Both the position numbers and the translations under genes were made by a program. From positions 1 through 37,174 of the forward strand of contig WRIZ01000026.1 in the NCBI GenBank assembly GCA_009782475.1: 37,174 nt of DNA. The letters are read 5' to 3'. This document shows positions 23,846 through 31,236 of the stretch, in pieces. The notes under the pieces are model-generated. The model ran no database searches and was not told the DNA's origin. It saw only the letters and a program-made list of their open reading frames with translations. Every line of letters begins with the position of its first letter. Position 1 is the first letter of the stretch. This DNA comes from Oscillospiraceae bacterium (lineage in GTDB: Bacteria; Bacillota; Clostridia; Oscillospirales; UBA929).

Positions 23846-25294
23846 ATGTCAAAAGTAACCTTCCTGTCAGGAGAAAACATCCCGCTCGAAATGCACAAAG
23901 TGCGCATGGTTCAGAAGGTCAACCTGCTCCCTGTGGAAGAACGGCTCCAAAGTATGAGGGAGGCCGGGTTCAATACCTTCCTGCTGAAAAACCGCGACGT
24001 CTTTATGGATATGCTCACCGACAGCGGGGTCAACGCCATGAGCCAAAACCAATACGCCGCTATGATGCAGGCCGACGACAGCTACGCCGGGTCGGAAACC
24101 TACTATCGCCTGGAAGCGGTGCTGCAAGACATTTTTGGGATGAAGCATTTCCTTCCCGCCCATCAGGGCCGCGCCTGCGAGCATATCATCGCGAAAACAC
24201 TGGTGACGCCGGGTTCGGTCGCGCTGATGAATTATCATTTCACCACAACAAAGGCGCATATCACGCTGACCGGCGGCAGCCTCGAAGAGCTGATCGGCGA
24301 CGAAGGGTTTAAGATCAACAGCGACGAGCCGTTCAAAGGCGATATTGACATCGGCAAGCTGAACGAGGCCATCAAACGGCACGGCAAAGACAAAATCAGC
24401 TTTGTGCGGATCGAAGCCGGCACCAACCTGATCGGCGGCCAGCCGGTGTCGATGGCCAATATGCGCGAAGTTTCCCGCATCTGCCGGAGCGGGGGGATCA
24501 AGCTGGTTTATGACGCCAGCCTGCTGAGCGACAACCTCTATTTCATCAAAACGCGCGACCCGGGCTATCAAGACGCCGACATAAAGAGCATTGTGCGCGA
24601 GATCGCGTCGCTGATGGACATCGTTTACTTTTCGGCGCGCAAGCTGGGTTCGGCGCGCGGCGGCGGCATCCTTGTCTCCGACGACGAACTCTTCCTCAAA
24701 ATGCGCGAACTGGTGCCGCTGTATGAAGGCTTCCTCACTTACGGCGGCATGTCGGTGCGCGAAATGGAAGCGTTGTCGGTCGGGCTTCAGGAGACGATGG
24801 ACATTGACGTCATCAGCCAAACGCCCATCATCGTGGAAGCGTTATGTAATGAATTGCTGGCCAAAGGCGTCCCGGTCGTGACCCCTCCCGGCGGGCTGGG
24901 CTGCCATGTGGACGCCATGCAGTTCTGCTCGCATATCCCGCAAGATCAATACCCGGCGGGCGCGCTGGCGGCGGCCATCTTCATCGCAAGCGGCGTCCGC
25001 TGCATGGAGCGCGGCACCATGAGCGAACAGCGCAACGAAGACGGCAGCGAACGGATGGCTGAAATGGAGCTGGCGCGGCTGGCCGTGCCGAGGCGGGTTT
25101 TCACCCTGTCGCAAGTCAAATATACCGCCGACCGCATCGCGTGGCTGTATCAAAACCGCCGTTTGATCGGCGGGCTGGAGTTTACCGAAGAACCCAAAGT
25201 CCTGCGCTTCTTCTTCGGCCGCTTGCAGCCGATCGGCGGCTGGGCGGAACAGTTGGCGGAGCAATTCCGCAAAGACTTCGGGGACAGCTTATAA
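23846..25294 (+). CDS. Tyrosine phenol-lyase/tryptophanase family PLP enzyme
   Basis: The 482-residue protein is a beta-eliminating lyase of fold type I. The PLP lysine is Lys266 in YFSARKLGSARGGG; NLIGGQPVS and HFTTTKAH match active-site segments of the family. GVRCMERGTMSEQR carries the MERG arginine that in tyrosine phenol-lyase (Arg381) holds the phenol ring, whereas tryptophanase has a different residue. However, the Arg of the DxxR motif beside the PLP ring (Arg217 in tyrosine phenol-lyase) is replaced: here it reads YDASLLSDNLYFIK, with Leu. The carboxylate-binding Arg in VPRRVF is kept. The enzyme probably releases pyruvate or a related product from an aromatic-like amino acid, but the substrate may differ. 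AAGAGGAG precedes the ATG; the XRE-cupin gene follows. Confidence 0.82.
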   Translation: MSKVTFLSGENIPLEMHKVRMVQKVNLLPVEERLQSMREAGFNTFLLKNRDVFMDMLTDSGVNAMSQNQYAAMMQADDSYAGSETYYRLEAVLQDIFGMKHFLPAHQGRACEHIIAKTLVTPGSVALMNYHFTTTKAHITLTGGSLEELIGDEGFKINSDEPFKGDIDIGKLNEAIKRHGKDKISFVRIEAGTNLIGGQPVSMANMREVSRICRSGGIKLVYDASLLSDNLYFIKTRDPGYQDADIKSIVREIASLMDIVYFSARKLGSARGGGILVSDDELFLKMRELVPLYEGFLTYGGMSVREMEALSVGLQETMDIDVISQTPIIVEALCNELLAKGVPVVTPPGGLGCHVDAMQFCSHIPQDQYPAGALAAAIFIASGVRCMERGTMSEQRNEDGSERMAEMELARLAVPRRVFTLSQVKYTADRIAWLYQNRRLIGGLEFTEEPKVLRFFFGRLQPIGGWAEQLAEQFRKDFGDSL

Positions 25295-25318
25295 TATAAA
25301 TGTAAGGGGCTGAACAAG

Positions 25319-25864
25319 ATGGAAGAGTTGAGGCAAGTGGCGGCGCGGATCCGCGAACTGCGCGATATATGCGGTTTTTCAGCCTCCGAGGTGGCCGAAA
25401 AGCTCGAAATCCCGGAAGCGGACTATATACGGTATGAGGCGGACGGGAACGACATCCCGATCAACGTCCTCTTCCGGCTGGCGGCGGTGCTGGGGGTTGA
25501 CCTCAACGAACTGCTGACCGGGCGGGCTCCGCATTTGGAATCCTATTGCCTGGTCAAGCGGGGCAAAGGGCTGAACATCGACCGGTACCCCGGTTATATG
25601 TATCAGTCTTTGGCCTACACATACAAACACCGGGTGATGGAGCCCCTTTTGGTCACGGTGGAGCCGGACGAGCAGGAAGCCGCCCCGGTATCGCACGGGG
25701 GGCAGGAGTTCAACATCTGTTTGGAAGGGACGATGGAACTGCTTTTCGACGGCAAAACCATCCGGCTGGAAGAGGGCGACAGCGTCTACTTCAACCCCTC
25801 CCGCCCGCACGGCCAGCGCGCCGTCGGCGGCAGAGCGCGGTTTTTAACCGTTATTACACTATAA
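25319..25864 (+). CDS. XRE-family regulator with C-terminal cupin domain
   Basis: The 181-residue protein has an N-terminal helix-turn-helix of the XRE type (RIRELRDICGFSASEVAEKL, residues about 10-65) and a C-terminal cupin-2 barrel (GGQEFNICLEGTMELLFDGK, then EGDSVYFNPSRPHGQRA) with His/Glu positions that could bind metal. Such regulators often sense a small metabolite through the cupin and control the genes beside them. It lies 24 bases after the lyase gene and is followed by the acyl-CoA synthetase, an order seen with cupin/AMP-ligase pairs in other Firmicutes. No operator was identified. Confidence 0.9.
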   Translation: MEELRQVAARIRELRDICGFSASEVAEKLEIPEADYIRYEADGNDIPINVLFRLAAVLGVDLNELLTGRAPHLESYCLVKRGKGLNIDRYPGYMYQSLAYTYKHRVMEPLLVTVEPDEQEAAPVSHGGQEFNICLEGTMELLFDGKTIRLEEGDSVYFNPSRPHGQRAVGGRARFLTVITL

Positions 25865-25989
25865 CTCCCCCACCCGCTTTTAGCGGGAGCCCCCTCTAAG
25901 AGGGGGCCAAGGGGTGTCAAAGGCCCTCCTCACGCCAAGCGTACGCTAGGCGACAGAGGAGGGTGCCGGCAAAGCCGGCGGGAGGAGGA
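25865..25989. repeat. Structured palindromic repeat, copy 1
   Basis: A GC-rich element of about 125 bp made of nested hairpins. The arms are CCCGC/GCGGG, GCCCCCTCT/AGAGGGGGC, a long stem CCCTCCTC/GAGGAGGG enclosing the palindrome AGCGTACGCT, and TGCCGGC/GCCGGC. It ends in GGAGGAGGAG two bases before the next ATG, so the repeat appears to supply the ribosome site of the acyl-CoA synthetase. A second copy lies at 33230-33344. Confidence 0.85.
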
Positions 25990-25991
25990 GC

Positions 25992-27542
25992 ATGGGACTA
26001 TTAGAGAGATTTTTACCCCGCGTTGAATTTGATTCATACGAAGATTTTATCCAAAATTATCAACTGAACGTACCCGAACGCTTCAACTTCGGCTATGATG
26101 TGGTAGACGAATGGGCAAAGCTGGAGCCGGAGAAAAAGGCTTTGGTTTGGTGCGACGACCACGGCGGCGAGAAAACCATAACCTTCGCCGAAATGAGCAA
26201 GTTATCCAACCAGGCGGCCAACTGGTTCCGCGCGAAAGGGATCGGCAAGGGCGACGCCGTGCTGCTCATCCTGCGCCGCCGCTGGGAATACTGGGTCTGC
26301 GCCGTCGCGCTGCACAAACTGGGGGCGGTTTTGATCCCCGGCTCGACGCAGCTGACGCAAAAGGATATAGACTACCGTGTCGAAGCCGCGAACATCAAAT
26401 TCGTCTTAACGGTTGAGGGCTTGAAAGACTTCAATATCGAAGACTATGCCGATATACTGGAGCGTGTGGACACCCGCAGCGAAGACGCCATGCTGGTTTA
26501 TTTCTCCTCCGGCACGACCGGGATGCCCAAGATGGTCAAGCATGACTTCATCCACCCGCTGGGGCAGATCGTCACGGCCAAATATTGGCAGCAGGTCAAA
26601 GAGAACACCCTGCACATGTCGGTCTCCGACAGCGGCTGGGCAAAGTTCGGCTGGGGCAAGATTTACGGCCAGTGGATTTGCGGAGCCTGCATTTTCGCTT
26701 ACGATATGGATAAATTCGTGCCGAAAAACCTCTTGCAAAAAATGCAGGATTATAAGCTGACCACCTTTTGCGCCCCGCCGACCATGTACCGCTTCATGCT
26801 TCAGGAGGATATAGAATCCTATGATCTATCCTCTATCGAACGATATTGCAACGCCGGGGAACCGCTCAATCCCGAGGTCTTCGACCGTATGGAGAAAATC
26901 ACCGGGATCAAACTGGCCGAAGGGTTTGGGCAGAGCGAATCGAGCGTTTTGATCGCCGCTTTTCAATGGCTGACGCCCAAACAGGGCAGCATGGGCAAAC
27001 CGGCACCGCTGTACGGGATCGACATTGTGGATGAAAACGGCGATTCCTGCCAAGCGGGCGAGGAAGGCGAGATCGTCGTCCGCGGTCTGCAAAACCCCAG
27101 CGGGCTGTTCAAGGAATACCTGAACGATACGGAAGCCAACGCCAAAGCCTTCCGCGGCGGCGTCTACTACACCGGCGACGTGGCTTGGCGGGACGACGAA
27201 GGGTATTATTGGTTTGTCGGGCGGAACGACGACGTCATCAAGTGCTCGGGCTACCGCATCGGCCCCTTTGAAGTCGAGAGCGCGCTGATCCAGCATCAAG
27301 CCGTTTTGGAATGCGCCGTCACCGCCGCGCCCGACCCTGTGCGCGGTCAGGTGGTCAAGGCAACGGTGGTGCTCAAGCGGGGGGTTGATCCTTCCGATAA
27401 ACTGGCCAAGGAGCTTCAGGAGCATGTCAAACGCGTCACCGCGCCGTATAAATACCCGCGTATCATAGAGTTTACGGAAGAATTGCCCAAAACGGCGAGC
27501 GGAAAAATCAAACGTGCCGAGATCCGAAAAAAGAACGGCTAG
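25992..27542 (+). CDS. AMP-forming acyl-CoA synthetase, medium-chain type
   Basis: The 516-residue protein belongs to the adenylate-forming superfamily. Core motifs are YFSSGTTGMPKMVKH (P-loop), GFGQSESS, YYTGDVAWRDDEGYYWFVGR with the Asp that binds ribose, and PKTASGKIKRAEIR with the C-terminal catalytic Lys. The overall text is like medium-chain/butyryl-CoA synthetases, which activate acids with ATP and CoA. The part between the first domain and the P-loop is about 30-40 residues shorter than in most relatives. The ATG at 25992 follows the ribosome-site-like end of the palindromic repeat. Position after the lyase and regulator suggests it activates an acid linked to that pathway, a guess only. 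Confidence 0.88.
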   Translation: MGLLERFLPRVEFDSYEDFIQNYQLNVPERFNFGYDVVDEWAKLEPEKKALVWCDDHGGEKTITFAEMSKLSNQAANWFRAKGIGKGDAVLLILRRRWEYWVCAVALHKLGAVLIPGSTQLTQKDIDYRVEAANIKFVLTVEGLKDFNIEDYADILERVDTRSEDAMLVYFSSGTTGMPKMVKHDFIHPLGQIVTAKYWQQVKENTLHMSVSDSGWAKFGWGKIYGQWICGACIFAYDMDKFVPKNLLQKMQDYKLTTFCAPPTMYRFMLQEDIESYDLSSIERYCNAGEPLNPEVFDRMEKITGIKLAEGFGQSESSVLIAAFQWLTPKQGSMGKPAPLYGIDIVDENGDSCQAGEEGEIVVRGLQNPSGLFKEYLNDTEANAKAFRGGVYYTGDVAWRDDEGYYWFVGRNDDVIKCSGYRIGPFEVESALIQHQAVLECAVTAAPDPVRGQVVKATVVLKRGVDPSDKLAKELQEHVKRVTAPYKYPRIIEFTEELPKTASGKIKRAEIRKKNG

Positions 27543-27559
27543 TTTTTCACCCCTCTTGC

Positions 27560-27586
27560 TAAAGTTTCTTGTCGAATGCACGATAT
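27560..27586 (+). promoter_or_regulatory. Sigma-28 (SigD)-like promoter
   Basis: TAAA (27560-27563), 15 bases, then CACGATAT (27579-27586) matches the motility sigma factor consensus (TAAA-N15-GCCGATAT) with six of eight bases in the -10 box and the exact spacer. A leader hairpin GCCCGG/CCGGGC lies at 27605-27622 before the ribosome site GGAGGG. Confidence 0.55.
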
Positions 27587-27642
27587 AGGTTTTAAGGAGT
27601 GTTTGCCCGGTTTACGCCGGGCCGGAAACGGAGGGAACCGAA

Positions 27643-28269
27643 ATGAACGTCGCATCCATCAGCGGAGCAGGAGCGGTACATACAGCTTCGCAGCTGCAAG
27701 CAAGGGAGCAAACCTCCCAAGTCCTTGCCGCGCCGGAGCAAGCCAACGGACGGAAAGCCGATACGGTGGAAATCAGCTCCAGCCGCGCCAACCGCAGCGG
27801 TATGCAGCGCGACAACGCGGTCAGAACGGTCAATATGCAGGCGCAAATGCTGCGCCGTATGGCGGAACGCATCATCAAAGAACAATATTCCAAAGGCAAC
27901 CATCTCTTCATGCTGCTCTACGGCAACAAAGCTCTGGAACTCGATCCAACCCTGCGCCCCGATGGGATGAAAGTCGAGCTGGCCGACCCGCAGCAGCAGG
28001 CGGCGGTCGCCAACGCGGTCGAGTATTTCTCCCCGCCCTCAACGGCCAGCCGCATCCTAGATGTGGCCGAAGATGTGGCCGGAGGCGTAGACGTCCTCAC
28101 CGGAAACCCGGCTATGATCGATATTTTCCGCAACGCCGTGGGCGCGGCCTTCTTGGCTGTACAAACCGAAGCCGGCGGAAATCTGCCCGACCGTACCCAG
28201 CGTACCTACGAAATTGCCATGCAGGGCTTTTCCGATTGGAAAGCCGCGGCAAACGAGTTTTCTGAGTAG
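27643..28269 (+). CDS. Hypothetical protein behind a sigma-28-like promoter
   Basis: The 208-residue protein is not recognised. The N-terminal 60 residues are low in hydrophobic content and rich in Ala, Gln and Ser, with ADTVEISSSRANR, a pattern often seen at the start of flagellum-associated proteins. The middle and C-terminus look helical (MQAQMLRRMAERIIKEQYSK). There is no signal peptide or membrane segment. GGAGGG seven bases before the ATG is a good ribosome site. A terminator follows directly, so with the promoter at 27560-27586 it forms a single-gene unit. The sigma-28 link hints at motility or late flagellar expression but does not prove it. Confidence 0.8.
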   Translation: MNVASISGAGAVHTASQLQAREQTSQVLAAPEQANGRKADTVEISSSRANRSGMQRDNAVRTVNMQAQMLRRMAERIIKEQYSKGNHLFMLLYGNKALELDPTLRPDGMKVELADPQQQAAVANAVEYFSPPSTASRILDVAEDVAGGVDVLTGNPAMIDIFRNAVGAAFLAVQTEAGGNLPDRTQRTYEIAMQGFSDWKAAANEFSE

Positions 28270-28277
28270 ATAAAATG

Positions 28278-28304
28278 AAAATGGGCGGATTTCCGCCCAT
28301 TTTT
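28278..28304. terminator. Bidirectional terminator between convergent genes
   Basis: GGGCGGA (28283-28289) pairs with TCCGCCC (28292-28298). The stem is extended by AAAAT facing ATTTT, so each strand ends the hairpin in a T run. It separates the plus-strand hypothetical gene from the minus-strand aminopeptidase gene. Confidence 0.9.
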
Positions 28305-28318
28305 GTGTTGTCTGTTTT

Positions 28319-29656
28319 CTATCGATCGTTATAGAGCGCGAGAAAGGCTTTATACGTCTCCCAGCAGTCGATTTTGGCCACAACCTCCATCGGCGCGTGC
28401 ATATTCAATACAGGCACGCCGATGTCCACCGTTTCGATGTTGCGCATGGCCAAAAACTTAGCGACCGTCCCGCCGCCGCCCTGGTCGACCTTGCCCATTT
28501 CCCCCATATGCCAGCATACACCCGCGCCGTCGAGCAGACGGCGCGTTTTGCCGACCGTTTCGGCGGAGGCGTCGGACGAGCCGCTTTTTCCGCCCCGCCC
28601 AGTGGCTTTCATCACGCAGGGGCCGTGACCCATCCGGGCGTTGTTCTGCGGGTCGGAGATGTCGGCGAAGTTGGGGTCATACGCGTTGGCCACATCGCCG
28701 GAGAAGCAGAAACTGTTGGCGTAGCACGTACGCAGCGTCGTTTGTTCCGCCGCGCAAAGCTCTTCGGCGGCGGCGTCAAAAAACGCGCTCTGCATCCCGG
28801 TGATCCCCTCCGAACCGATCTCTTCTTTGTCGGCCAGCACGCAAACGGCGGTGTACTCCGGGTCGCAGTCAAACAGGGCGCGCATGGCGGCGTAAGAGCA
28901 GGAACGGTCGTCGTGGCCGTAGCCGCCGATCATCGACCCGTCCAGCCCGGCGTCCCGCGCGCTGCCCGCCGGGACGAGGCAAAGCTCCGCCGACTGGAAA
29001 TCATGCTCGGTCATACCGTATTTTTGGTGCAGGAGGGAGAGAACGGCCAGCTTTACGCGGTCGTCGCCCTCTTTCTCCTCCGTGTCGGGGATGCTGCCAG
29101 CGGTGACGTTCAGATTATCCCCGGGGAAGGCTTCGATGACGGTTTTCTTCTCCTGATCCTTGCCCAAATGCGGCAAAACGTCGCTGATAAACAGCACCGG
29201 CTCGTCGGTACCCGGCGCGATGGTCACAACCGTCCCGTCGCGCAGGATGACAACGCCGCGCAGCTCCAGCGGGTGCGCCAGCCAGTGGTATTTCTTAATG
29301 CCGCCGTAGTAATGCGTCTTGAGCAGGGCGAATCCTTCTTTTTCATAGAGCGGATAAGGTTTGAGGTCGATCCGCGGCGAGTCGATGTGCGCCGCGACGA
29401 TGCGCAGCCCATCCGAAAGGGGGCGTTTGCCCCGCCGGATCAGCATAACGGCCTTGTTGTGGCGGGTATAGGCCGGAACGCCGTGCCGCTCCGCTTGCCT
29501 CAGTGCCTCGGCAACGCATTCGCGTTCAGTCTTCCCGGCGTTGAGGAAAGACTTATACTCCTCCGCGAAGGTTAAAACTTTTTTCCATTCGCCGTCTTTC
29601 AGCTTTCCGTATGCCGGGGCGGGTTTGCGCATCAGGGTTTCACGTTTGCTTTCCAT
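28319..29656 (-). CDS. apeA: M18 family aminopeptidase
   Basis: The 445-residue protein is an M18 metallopeptidase, a dodecameric tetrahedral enzyme that removes N-terminal residues from peptides. Metal-binding segments are AAHIDSPRIDLKP (first His/Asp), GYGHDDRSCSYAA, ADKEEIGSEG with the catalytic Glu pair, and the final LNMHAPMEVV His. AAGGTGG seven bases before the ATG at 29656 favours that start, which overlaps the YrdC-CoaE gene by 25 bases; an ATG at 29632 (TGATG overlap) is the alternative. It ends a three-gene unit beginning at 31071. It is presumably cytosolic, since there is no signal peptide. Confidence 0.93.
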   Translation of the reverse strand: MESKRETLMRKPAPAYGKLKDGEWKKVLTFAEEYKSFLNAGKTERECVAEALRQAERHGVPAYTRHNKAVMLIRRGKRPLSDGLRIVAAHIDSPRIDLKPYPLYEKEGFALLKTHYYGGIKKYHWLAHPLELRGVVILRDGTVVTIAPGTDEPVLFISDVLPHLGKDQEKKTVIEAFPGDNLNVTAGSIPDTEEKEGDDRVKLAVLSLLHQKYGMTEHDFQSAELCLVPAGSARDAGLDGSMIGGYGHDDRSCSYAAMRALFDCDPEYTAVCVLADKEEIGSEGITGMQSAFFDAAAEELCAAEQTTLRTCYANSFCFSGDVANAYDPNFADISDPQNNARMGHGPCVMKATGRGGKSGSSDASAETVGKTRRLLDGAGVCWHMGEMGKVDQGGGGTVAKFLAMRNIETVDIGVPVLNMHAPMEVVAKIDCWETYKAFLALYNDR

Positions 29657-30771
29657 AGGTTATCCACCTTTTCGGTCAATTCAGGGGTTCCCTTGTTGTT
29701 TTCCAAGTCAATATCACAGTTGGCGGTATAGTATTCGTCACTTTTTTGGTTTTGTATCCGTTTGAGTGTATCTTCCCGGCTCAACCCGTCCCGCTCCATG
29801 ATCCGCCGCACCCGTTCCTCAAAGGGCGCGGTAACAGCGACTTTGACCGAGCAAAGCCCTTCCAGCCCGCTCCCGATCAGCGCGATGGCCTCAATGGCGA
29901 CAGGGGTTTCGTTGTTTTGCAGAAAAACGGACGCCATCACCCGGCGGATTTCCGAAACCACATGCGGGTGGGTGATGCGGTTGAGGTCGGCCAAGGCCTG
30001 AGGATCGCTAAAAGCCAAACGGCGCATGACGGTGCGGTCAAAAGACCCTCCGGGAATGGGGAAGGCGTCGATAAACCGGTCGCGCAGTTTCTCCAGCAAC
30101 CCTTCATCCGACCGCAGCAGCTTGTGATAAATGTCGTCGGCGCGGATGACCGCCGCCCCCAATTCTTCGAGCCTATCCATCACAACGCTTTTCCCGGCTC
30201 CGCTGCCGCCCGTGACGCCGATCACCGCCGCGCTGTGGCGCAGCAGTTCGGGCGGGTCTTTGGTGACGTCGAGGATGGCCGACGGCCTGCCGACGGCGCA
30301 TTCGCCGCCGTCCACAATGCCGCCCAACCCGGTCAGGGTGATCTGCGATGCCGACAGGGGAGGCGGTTTTCCTGAAAGGTTGGCCGAAGTGAGAGCCAGC
30401 GGAACCCCGGCATGGCGCAGCACTTCCAACGCCGCCGGATGAGCAGGGCAGCGGCAGGCGATTGTGCCGCCGGATGTCGGCAGCACTAAAGTCAGCGGCC
30501 CCGGCCAATGGGCGGCGATCAACTCCCGGGCAATGCCCGGTATGTGGCTGCACAGCGTTTCCGCGCCTTCCAGCCCGGCAACCAAAACAGGGAGCGGTTT
30601 GTTGTCCGGCCGCCCTTTGATCGCGTAAATTCGCGCGACGGCGGCGGGGCTGGAGGCGTCGGCCGCAAGCCCGTAAACCGTCTCGGTTGGGATGGCCAAA
30701 ACTTCGCCGCCGCGTAACAAAACACCGGCCTCACGGAGGTCGGCGTCATTGAACCCGTCGAAAATACGCAT
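29632..30771 (-). CDS. Fused YrdC/TsaC threonylcarbamoyl-AMP synthase and dephospho-CoA kinase
   Basis: The 379-residue protein joins two essential enzymes. Residues 1 to about 181 form a YrdC/TsaC domain: AIPTETVYGLAADAS, IYAIKGRPDNKPLPVLV, HWPGPLTLVLP and TSANLSGKPP are all present. It makes threonylcarbamoyl-AMP for the t6A modification of tRNA. From about 182 to the end is CoaE: IGVTGGSGAGKSVV is the P-loop (187-195), and IRADDIYHKLL and NRITHPHVVSEIRR follow. It phosphorylates dephospho-CoA in the last step of CoA synthesis. The first domain ends at PELLRHSAAV and the second begins at once, with no linker. The start directly follows the stop of the small gene upstream. Each half has the residues needed for activity. 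Confidence 0.93.
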   Translation of the reverse strand: MRIFDGFNDADLREAGVLLRGGEVLAIPTETVYGLAADASSPAAVARIYAIKGRPDNKPLPVLVAGLEGAETLCSHIPGIARELIAAHWPGPLTLVLPTSGGTIACRCPAHPAALEVLRHAGVPLALTSANLSGKPPPLSASQITLTGLGGIVDGGECAVGRPSAILDVTKDPPELLRHSAAVIGVTGGSGAGKSVVMDRLEELGAAVIRADDIYHKLLRSDEGLLEKLRDRFIDAFPIPGGSFDRTVMRRLAFSDPQALADLNRITHPHVVSEIRRVMASVFLQNNETPVAIEAIALIGSGLEGLCSVKVAVTAPFEERVRRIMERDGLSREDTLKRIQNQKSDEYYTANCDIDLENNKGTPELTEKVDNLWKANVKP

Positions 30772-31071
30772 CTATTTGCCGCTCAACGCCCGGTCGAGCC
30801 AAATCGCGCCCACATCGAGCGCGGAATATAAACCGTTCTTTTCACCCTTTTTCAGCACGCGGTCGCGGCTTTTGAGGTCGGGGTCGGTCAGCTGCAACTG
30901 AAGCGAGACGCGGGTCGGCACAGCCACCCCGTCTTTGTCGGCCGATTCAAGGATTTGGAGCATGACAATATACTTTTGCGCCATGCTGCCGTAATACACC
31001 AGCGTATCCTTGCGGCGCAGGGGGTGTCCTTTATATGTGAACCCTTCGGTCTTTTTTTTGGCCGTCGCCAA
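30772..31071 (-). CDS. Small conserved hypothetical protein
   Basis: The protein of 99 residues starts from a TTG at 31071 and reads ATAKKKTEGFTYKGHPLRRK then DTLVYYGSMAQKYIVMLQIL, with a C-terminal DVGAIWLDRALSG. It is soluble and has no recognised domain. An ATG at 31086 gives five extra residues but has no ribosome site; GGGGTGG six bases before the TTG and the promoter at 31104-31133 favour the TTG. It is the first gene of the unit with yrdC-coaE and the aminopeptidase, and the fusion gene follows directly. Similar short proteins occur in other Clostridia to my memory; function unknown. Confidence 0.75.
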   Translation of the reverse strand: MATAKKKTEGFTYKGHPLRRKDTLVYYGSMAQKYIVMLQILESADKDGVAVPTRVSLQLQLTDPDLKSRDRVLKKGEKNGLYSALDVGAIWLDRALSGK

Positions 31072-31103
31072 TGCAAGCCACCCCATTTTGAAGTATTTTG
31101 GTT

Positions 31104-31133
31104 AGTATACCACCTTTTTACAGAGCCTGTCAA
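31104..31133 (-). promoter_or_regulatory. Promoter of the 31071-28319 unit
   Basis: Minus-strand TTGACA (31128-31133) and TATACT (31104-31109) are 18 bases apart, nearly full consensus. Transcription would begin near 31097, about 26 bases before the TTG start. It lies back to back with the pgk promoter. Confidence 0.75.
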
Positions 31134-31172
31134 GAAAAGAAAAATCAAAGCGCACCTTTTTTTGCAAAACGC

Positions 31173-31201
31173 TTGAAAAACTTTTCCTTATTTGATATAC
31201 T
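31173..31201 (+). promoter_or_regulatory. Promoter of the pgk operon
   Basis: TTGAAA (31173-31178) and TATACT (31196-31201), 17 bases apart, precede pgk. The start would lie near 31208, about 29 bases ahead of the ATG. No CggR-like operator was seen, and no regulator gene is present upstream. Confidence 0.7.
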
Positions 31202-31236
31202 ACGTCCGGCTAAAGAACAAAAACGGAGGAGTTATC

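Noticed and set aside
23867..24820. Minus-strand ORF of 317 codons opposite the PLP lyase
   Set aside because: Antisense shadow; composition and motifs do not suggest a protein.
28397..29575. Long plus-strand ORF (392 codons) opposite the M18 aminopeptidase
   Set aside because: GC-rich codon use opens long antisense frames; no ribosome site or protein motif, and the opposite strand is clearly aminopeptidase.
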